The position numbers and the translations under genes were made by a program. A stretch of 64,000 nucleotides of DNA, from contig NZ_JAAEEH010000010.1 in the NCBI RefSeq assembly GCF_010179735.1, forward strand, positions 1 to 64,000. The letters are read 5' to 3'. The DNA is from Anaerotalea alkaliphila (GTDB lineage Bacteria > Bacillota > Clostridia > Lachnospirales > Vallitaleaceae). Below the pieces are notes generated by a model. It did not search any database and was not told the DNA's origin. It worked only from the letters and a program-made list of their open reading frames with translations. Positions 59,801 to 64,000 of the stretch are shown here, piece after piece (the stretch's first letter is position 1; every line of letters begins with the position of its first letter).

Positions 59801-59990
59801 CTGCAGCGGGAAGGATGTTTTCGCATTCCAAAGGACAAAAGGCTCCAACCGGGTGACGGCCGTGTTCAACCTTTCCGACAGGAAACACGAGGTGGAAGTG
59901 GACGGCAAGGCCATTTCCCTGGATCCCTGGGGCTTTGGGATCCTGGTGTGGCCAGGGGATGGAAAAGGAGGAGAGGACATGGACCGCTAG
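56823..59990 (+). CDS. Tandem two-domain GH13 alpha-glucan hydrolase (neopullulanase-like plus alpha-amylase-like)
   Basis: The 1055-residue protein is a fusion of two complete GH13 enzymes. Module 1 (about 1-625) has an N-terminal beta-domain like CBM34/alpha-amylase-N (WKASVYSDGSSYFVRP), then a (beta/alpha)8 barrel with nucleophile Asp in DGWRFDVAND near 340, acid Glu in VLAEQW near 378 and HD pair in LLDSHDT near 460. Module 2 (about 630-1040) has DGYRCDVAGL near 812, LLAEWS near 841 and TSNHDKN near 902. Each module thus keeps all three catalytic acids. There is no signal peptide, so it probably acts on maltodextrin or glycogen in the cytoplasm. ATG 56823 or 56826 follows AAAGAGGTG. The stop codon overlaps that of mgtE. 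Confidence 0.88.
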   Translation: MMGWKASVYSDGSSYFVRPQAPRLGELVEIRLRMRKNEEVKGVKLRRVLNGSESLQSMERLEEGGKWLVFRLSIPMNQPRIRYHFYIYTEREILFYNQLELSDTMPTEDGDFKLVAGYQGPDWVRSSVFYQIFPDRFCNGNPENDVRDGEYTFDGHPTVKMDWNEPPREYQDVFCLDFYGGDLEGVEQKIPYFQEMGFNALYLNPIFHSATSHRYDCLDYFRVDPHLGGDTALSSLTGALRREGMKVVVDVSINHTGTAHKWFNKENVFFPPEVGAFQNPGAPERDYYFFLEDNDYHKWYGVETLPTLNYTSGRLRDILYRREDSMVKKWLKPPYAIDGWRFDVANDMARNDAIDLSQEVWREIFTHIKGVAPQAYVLAEQWMDCAEYLQGDMWDSPMNYFGCARPIRQFVGEQDLFIGRDPDLREVKAPMGAEQLRKRILQHFGRMPHQLALNQFNLLDSHDTPRLHNNPEIAPGAVAIAVQMLFTLPGVPSVYYGDEVGLSGGMETVEGCRHPMEWNPEKWNKETVRLYRTLARLKRENPCLHEGGFKFLLARGRTVVWARFTPTEALVLAASMEAEAQTAAIPLGDIGVDDGWTWSEVLGKPVDMAWDPSGETLHLHLPAGGSRLLRWVKDKPRFEHAHWTWNANIYEVNIRQYTPEGTFRAFQEHLPRLKEMGVDILWLMPIQPIGRKNRKGTLGSNYSVMDYKACNPEFGTLEEFKALVDAAHGMGMRILLDWVANHTAWDHVWTTLHPEWYLKDDKGEIHSYVYDNGKELEYWTDVVGLDYGNPEVWDAMEDALQYWIRETDIDGYRCDVAGLLPTGFWERAREKMEEIKKVFLLAEWSTVELHEKAFDMTYDWGIYDRMGEIAKGEATALDLKAYTEKALAAYPEDAYRMVFTSNHDKNAWEDSDLEMYGDRFRTFAALAAVLPGMPLIYGGQESGLDKRISFFEKDPIDWKDYEHAEFYKGLLQLKRGNQALWNGQYGGDMEVLDCSGKDVFAFQRTKGSNRVTAVFNLSDRKHEVEVDGKAISLDPWGFGILVWPGDGKGGEDMDR

Positions 59991-61321
59991 AGTCCCAGGA
60001 TGGCCTTGGAGAGGCTGAAGAAGGCCAGCAGGGCCACCGCATCCACAACGGTGGTGATGAGGGGGCCCGCCATGATGGCAGGGTCCAACCGCAGCTTCTT
60101 GGCGATGATGGGAAGGGCCCCTCCCAGGACCTTTGCCAACACCACGGTCAGGAAGAGGCTGACCGCCACGGTGAAGGCGATCCGGATGTCGGTCCCCTCC
60201 AGGAAGTGGATCAGCAGGAAATTTATGGAGGAAAGGGCCGCCCCCACGAGAAGGCTGACCCGCAGTTCCTTTCCCATGACCTTGAAGGCATCCTTCAGGC
60301 GGATCTCCTCCAGGGCGAGGCCGCGGATGACCAGGGTGGCGGACTGGGAACCGGCGTTGCCGCCCGTGTCCATGAGCCGGGGGATGAAGGCGGCCAGGAT
60401 GACCACCGACTGGAGGACCTCCTCGAAGCTGCGGATGATGGAGCCGGTCAGGGTGGCGGAAACCATCAGGACCAGCAGCCAGACGATCCGGTGCCTTGCC
60501 AGGACAAAGGAGCTGGTCTTCAGGTAGGCCTCGTCGGAGGGTTCCATGGCTGCCATCTTCTGGAAGTCCTCGGTGTTTTCCTGCTCGATGATGTCCACGA
60601 TGTCGTCGATGGTGATGATGCCCACCAGCCTCTTTTCCTTGTCCACAACAGGCATGGTGGTCAGGTCGTATTTCCGGAAGAGATGGGCAATCTCCTCCTG
60701 GTCCATGGAAGTGTCGATATGGACGATCTTTTTCTCCATGACGTTCCGGATCGGGGTGGCCTCTCCGGCCAGGATCAGGCGGCGGAGGGAGACGATGCCC
60801 ACCAGCTTCCGGTTCTTGTCCATGACGTAGCAGTTGTTGATGGTCTCCTTGTCCACACCGGTCCTTCGGATGTAGGCCAGAGCCTGGGCGACGCTCATCT
60901 CCTCTTTCAGGTCCACATACTCGATGGTCATGATACTGCCTGCGGAATTCTCCGGATACTGGAGGAAGCGGTTGATCAGACGCCTACGGTCGTCGTCGGT
61001 ATTCTTCAGGATTTTCTTGACCATATTGGCGGGAAGCTCCTCCAGCATGTCCACCGTATCGTCCAGGAAAAGGTCCTCCATGATGCGGGTGACTTCCTGG
61101 TCCGTGATGGTTTCAATCAGGTACTGCTTCTGCTCCTGGGGCATGTAGGAGAAGATGTCCGCCACCAGTTCCTTGGGAAGGAGGCGGAAGACGACCACCA
61201 GTTTTTCCCCCTTGATTTCCTCCAGGAGTTGTGCGATGTCGACTACGTTCAGATCCAGGAGCATCTGCCGCGCTTCATTGTAATTTCCATTCTCGATAAG
61301 CTCCAATAAACGTCTATGCAT
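59987..61321 (-). CDS. mgtE: Magnesium transporter MgtE
   Basis: MgtE is a dimeric Mg2+ channel gated by intracellular magnesium. The 444-residue protein has an N-terminal superhelical MgtE-N domain (residues 1-125), a pair of CBS domains (about 128-250: MTIEYVDLKEEMSVAQALAYIR, VMEKKIVHIDTSMDQEEIAHLF), a plug helix and five membrane helices containing the selectivity motif DTGGNAGSQSATLVIRGLAL near 335. The ATG at 61321 is preceded on the minus strand by GGAGG at a good distance; an in-frame extension upstream of 22 codons is less likely. A TATACT (61379-61374) lies upstream. The gene ends within the stop codon of the amylase gene, sharing CTAG. No Mg-sensing leader (M-box) is seen. Confidence 0.93.
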   Translation of the reverse strand: MHRRLLELIENGNYNEARQMLLDLNVVDIAQLLEEIKGEKLVVVFRLLPKELVADIFSYMPQEQKQYLIETITDQEVTRIMEDLFLDDTVDMLEELPANMVKKILKNTDDDRRRLINRFLQYPENSAGSIMTIEYVDLKEEMSVAQALAYIRRTGVDKETINNCYVMDKNRKLVGIVSLRRLILAGEATPIRNVMEKKIVHIDTSMDQEEIAHLFRKYDLTTMPVVDKEKRLVGIITIDDIVDIIEQENTEDFQKMAAMEPSDEAYLKTSSFVLARHRIVWLLVLMVSATLTGSIIRSFEEVLQSVVILAAFIPRLMDTGGNAGSQSATLVIRGLALEEIRLKDAFKVMGKELRVSLLVGAALSSINFLLIHFLEGTDIRIAFTVAVSLFLTVVLAKVLGGALPIIAKKLRLDPAIMAGPLITTVVDAVALLAFFSLSKAILGL

Positions 61322-61483
61322 GAAAACCTCCACGGTCGGATTGTCGGGTGGAAACGCCTCTGTTTCCGCTTTTAGTATAGCAGACATGGAAAGGGAAAAA
61401 AACACAATTTTCCTTCCAACCCCTTCCACATGGTTCCAATCCCATGTACAATGAAGGAAAACGCAAGGGGGAGGAGGCAAGGG

Positions 61484-62512
61484 ATGCGAAAGAGAATCAT
61501 TGTAGGGGTGGCTGTTTTTCTTTCCCTGGTGCTGCTGGTATCCCTGGGAGCGGGTTTGCACCTGTCCAACAGGATTTCCCAGGCGGGAGGGGAATCCTTT
61601 TGGGATTCCAGGGAGAAGGCGGAGCATCATGTGCTGGTCCTGCTGGATGACGAGAACCAGGCCTATGGGGAGGAGTTCTTCCAGGGGCTGGAGGCGGCAG
61701 CGGCGGAGTACAGGGTGGCGGTGGAAGTCATGCAGCTGGACGGAGGAAACTATGAGGCCGAAGCGGTTTCCGCCCTGGAGCGGGCCCTTTTCGCCAAGGT
61801 GGACGGCGTGCTGCTCCACGGGATCCGGGTGGAGAGCGTGGTGGACAAGGTCGCCCTGCTCCAGGAGGAAGGGATTCCTGTGGTCACCCTGCTGGAGGAC
61901 ATGCCGGAAAGCCGCAGGGCGGCCCATGTGGGGGTGAACCGCTACAGCGTAGGGCAGGCTGCGGGGGAGAGTCTGGTCCGGTCCATGGAAGGTGTGGGAA
62001 AGGTGGCCGTCATCGAGCAGAAGAGCCAGGGGAGCCGGTCGGAGGCGGAAAATCCGCTGCTTCTGGGTCTGCGGGATGTCCTGCGGGAGAACCCGCAAAT
62101 CGGTCTCTCCCTGGTGAAGTATTCGGACAAAGGGGTTCTGGGGGCGGAGACCGCCGCGGCCGAGATTTTTCGGGAGAATCCGGAAATCAACGGGATTTTC
62201 TGTACGGACGGACAGACGACCTTGGGCGTGGTCCAGTTCCTTGTGGACAGGAACCTGGTGGGTGGCGTATCCCTGGTGGGTTTCGGCAACGACCAGGAGA
62301 TCCTGGAGTACATCGAAAAGGGTAGGATCGTGGATGCCGCCATCCGGACGGACTACAGCGCCATCGGTTGGAACGCCGTACTGGCCTACTACGAGCAGAA
62401 GACAGACCCCAAGACCTACAACTACTACACAACGGAAATCCAGGTGGTGGACGGGGAGAACATTCAGGCCCAAATCAGGGAAATGGAGGATGCCAATGGG
62501 GAAAATCAATAG
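61484..62512 (+). CDS. Membrane-anchored periplasmic-binding-protein-like sugar sensor
   Basis: The 342-residue protein has an uncleaved-looking N-terminal helix (about residues 6-24) without a lipobox, so it is anchored, followed by a type I periplasmic-binding domain (VLVLLDDENQAYGEEFFQGLEAAAAEY, LERALFAKVDGVLLHGIR, GIPVVTLLEDMP, NPEINGIFCTDGQTTLGVVQFL). Such proteins bind ribose- or galactose-like sugars. It has no transporter genes beside it, and its gene overlaps a YesM-type kinase gene, which suggests it is a co-sensor for that kinase. The ATG at 61484 follows GGAGGAGG by 6 bases. Confidence 0.85.
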   Translation: MRKRIIVGVAVFLSLVLLVSLGAGLHLSNRISQAGGESFWDSREKAEHHVLVLLDDENQAYGEEFFQGLEAAAAEYRVAVEVMQLDGGNYEAEAVSALERALFAKVDGVLLHGIRVESVVDKVALLQEEGIPVVTLLEDMPESRRAAHVGVNRYSVGQAAGESLVRSMEGVGKVAVIEQKSQGSRSEAENPLLLGLRDVLRENPQIGLSLVKYSDKGVLGAETAAAEIFRENPEINGIFCTDGQTTLGVVQFLVDRNLVGGVSLVGFGNDQEILEYIEKGRIVDAAIRTDYSAIGWNAVLAYYEQKTDPKTYNYYTTEIQVVDGENIQAQIREMEDANGENQ

Positions 62513-64000
62513 GTTCCGGTCCATCAAGCAGAACATGACCACCTACATGATGGCGGTGATCCTTCTCATGACCATCCTGACGGTCTACACCCTTGGAATC
62601 CTGGACCGTTACAAGGACCAGATCCAGAACATGTTCGAAAGGCATATCCAGCTGTCGGAAATCCAACAGCTGGTGACGGACATGGATGCCGACCTGCTGG
62701 GGTTCCTGAGCTCGAAGAGCTCCACCCGCCTCAACCGGTTCAACATCAACAAGGCCCGGCTGGAGGAACAGATGGTGGATTGGCCGGAAGAAATCTACAA
62801 TACAGAGGACATGATGCTCAAGAACATACATCATCTGCTGGAGGAATACCTGCTGCATGCGGAAGAAGCCATCAGCGCCAAGCGGATGCGGAATGTGGGG
62901 AAATACTTCGCCGCCTATGAAACCAGCGACAGGATCAGGGGGATGGTGGTGGGTTATGTCGATTCCCTGAACCGGATCCAGTTGGGAAGGAATTCGAAGA
63001 CTTACCTGGATTTGGTGGAGCAGATCCGTTTGTTGCAGAATATAACCTACAGCATTACAGCGACGGCGGTCCTGCTGTCCCTGCTGATCGTCTACCTGAT
63101 CACGTCGGGCATGGTGAATCCCCTGACCCACCTCTCCCATGCCGCGGAAGAGATCGCCCGGGGGAATTTCGACACGGAGGACATCCGGGTGGAGTCCGAG
63201 GACGAGCTGCATATCCTGGCGGACGCATTCAACAACATGAAGAACAGCATCGGCCGCTACATCGTACAGATCAAGGAGAAGGCGGAGACGGAGGCCCAGC
63301 TGAAGGACCAGCAGCTGAAGAACCTGAAGATGGAGCATCTTCTGGACAACGCCAGGCTGTATGCCCTCCAGTCCCAGATCAATCCCCATTTCCTCTTCAA
63401 CACCATCAACGCCGGCGTCCAGATGTCCATCATGGAGCGGGCGGACAGGACGGGAGCCTTCCTGGAAAGCATGGCCAGGCTCTTCAGGTACAACATCCAG
63501 AAGATGGATTCTGTTTGCACCCTGCAGGAGGAGGTCGACAACATCCGGGACTACCATGACTTGCTGAAAGTTCGGTTCGGCGACTTGATCCGCTTCGACT
63601 TCGACATCGACCCGAAGAGCCTGGAAGCGCAGGTGCCTCCCCTGATCCTCCAGCCCTTGGTGGAAAACGCCTATATCCACGGCCTGAGCGGCCTGGAGGA
63701 GGGAGGCACAATCATCGTGCGGACGAGGAGGGAGGGGGAAGACACCCTGGTCACCGTGGAGGATACGGGTAAAGGCATGGATCCGGAGTCCATCAGGGAG
63801 GTCATGGAGAAAAACGGGAAGGAGCCCTCCGGATCCGGGCACGGAATCGGCATGCGGAACGTCCGGGACCGGCTGGAACTCTTCTACCATGCGAAGGACG
63901 TCTTTTTCATGGAAAACCTGCAGGAGGGAGGGCTTTCCATCACCATCCGAATCCCCTCCGGAGGAATCTGGAATGGAGGTGGGACGGATGATCAGACTGA
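62496..64000 (+). CDS. YesM/LytS-type sensor histidine kinase (partial, continues past the window)
   Basis: The frame is open from ATG 62496 to the end of the window, about 501 residues so far. It has an N-terminal membrane helix (about residues 16-35), an extracellular region of about 150 residues, a second helix (about 187-207), a HAMP domain (SHAAEEIARGNFDTEDIRVE), the His_kinase motif LQSQINPHFLFNTINAGVQ near 295 and a GHKL ATPase domain (LQPLVENAYIHGL, EDTGKGMD, GHGIGMRNVRDRL). It overlaps the sugar-binding protein gene by 17 bases, with GGAGG 6 bases upstream of the start. A regulator gene appears to begin inside its end. Confidence 0.9.
   Translation, partial: MGKINRFRSIKQNMTTYMMAVILLMTILTVYTLGILDRYKDQIQNMFERHIQLSEIQQLVTDMDADLLGFLSSKSSTRLNRFNINKARLEEQMVDWPEEIYNTEDMMLKNIHHLLEEYLLHAEEAISAKRMRNVGKYFAAYETSDRIRGMVVGYVDSLNRIQLGRNSKTYLDLVEQIRLLQNITYSITATAVLLSLLIVYLITSGMVNPLTHLSHAAEEIARGNFDTEDIRVESEDELHILADAFNNMKNSIGRYIVQIKEKAETEAQLKDQQLKNLKMEHLLDNARLYALQSQINPHFLFNTINAGVQMSIMERADRTGAFLESMARLFRYNIQKMDSVCTLQEEVDNIRDYHDLLKVRFGDLIRFDFDIDPKSLEAQVPPLILQPLVENAYIHGLSGLEEGGTIIVRTRREGEDTLVTVEDTGKGMDPESIREVMEKNGKEPSGSGHGIGMRNVRDRLELFYHAKDVFFMENLQEGGLSITIRIPSGGIWNGGGTDDQT
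63988..64000 (+). CDS. Start of a probable response regulator (cut by the window end)
   Basis: ATG at 63988 follows GGAGGT (63975-63980) by 7 bases and reads Met-Ile-Arg-Leu before the window stops. Kinases of the YesM type are usually followed by an overlapping AraC-type response regulator gene (YesN) that begins this way. The identity is inferred from position only. Confidence 0.4.

Noticed and set aside
1-64000. CRISPR array, prophage or complete insertion sequence
   Set aside because: No regularly spaced direct repeats, phage structural genes, transposase or integrase genes were found on either strand.

Overview
The window reads as a piece of a GC-rich (by eye close to 60 %) anaerobic Bacillota genome, most likely class Clostridia. 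The reasons are the low-GC-Gram-positive style of control sites (strong AAGGAGG ribosome sites, TTGACA/TATAAT promoters, frequent TTG/GTG starts), the gene families present (SpoIID/LytB and SleB-type wall enzymes, DegV, EcsC, rubrerythrin, LytS/LytTR, YesM-type kinase, a Re-type citrate synthase candidate), and the absence of any outer-membrane or aerobic respiratory gene. The species cannot be named from the sequence alone. Most of the window is ordinary, densely packed chromosome: genes are co-directional in short operons with 4-nt stop/start overlaps, separated by strong hairpins.

Layout. 1-345: leader of pheST, with a possible edge of an insertion element at the very start. 349-5355: pheS, pheT and a SpoIID-like wall protein. 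5377-6498 (minus): AraC regulator. 6624-9247: queA, lepB and a membrane protein, followed by the RNase P RNA gene (9282-9629). 9789-12794: LiaF-like protein and a ClpE-like unfoldase with an N-terminal zinc finger. 13215-18686: SleB-like hydrolase, thrC, flavin reductase, pepF, ecsC. 18690-20690: an odd accessory patch with a frameshifted B12-binding sensor, a sensor-like protein cut off exactly where a GGDEF domain should begin, and a small membrane protein. 20859-28232: cation efflux (minus), clpB, rubrerythrin, an OmpR/histidine kinase pair and a D-2-hydroxyacid dehydrogenase. 28264-35023: degV, an unknown exported protein, leuS, then a probable Re-citrate synthase and an isocitrate dehydrogenase, which together point to anaerobic 2-oxoglutarate/glutamate synthesis. 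35126-41278: DUF2177, TspO-like protein, metN-metI-metQ, mutY, an unknown protein and an HD phosphohydrolase; then tRNA-Thr(CGU).

41589-49769: FlK-like thioesterase, a membrane-domain/HAD fusion, an OxlT-like MFS carrier, an OmpR/kinase pair, and a VTC polyphosphate-polymerase-like / DUF4956 / carbohydrate-binding lipoprotein trio. 49818-54451 (minus): an OhrR-like regulator with a self-overlapping operator, CstA and its probable LytS/LytTR sensor pair (arrangement like the pyruvate-sensing BtsSR/BtsT system). 54737-64000: another OmpR/kinase pair, a 1055-residue protein with two complete GH13 amylase domains in tandem, MgtE (minus, sharing the CTAG stop overlap), and a membrane-anchored sugar-binding protein overlapping a YesM-type kinase that runs off the window, with the start of its response regulator visible in the last bases.

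Signal transduction is prominent: four complete two-component pairs and part of a fifth lie in 64 kb. No CRISPR array, prophage or complete transposon is visible. The most unusual items are the decayed B12/GGDEF patch, the tandem GH13 fusion, the Re-citrate synthase/IDH pair, the very long perfect hairpins at convergent gene ends, and the promoter/operator overlap of the OhrR-like gene.
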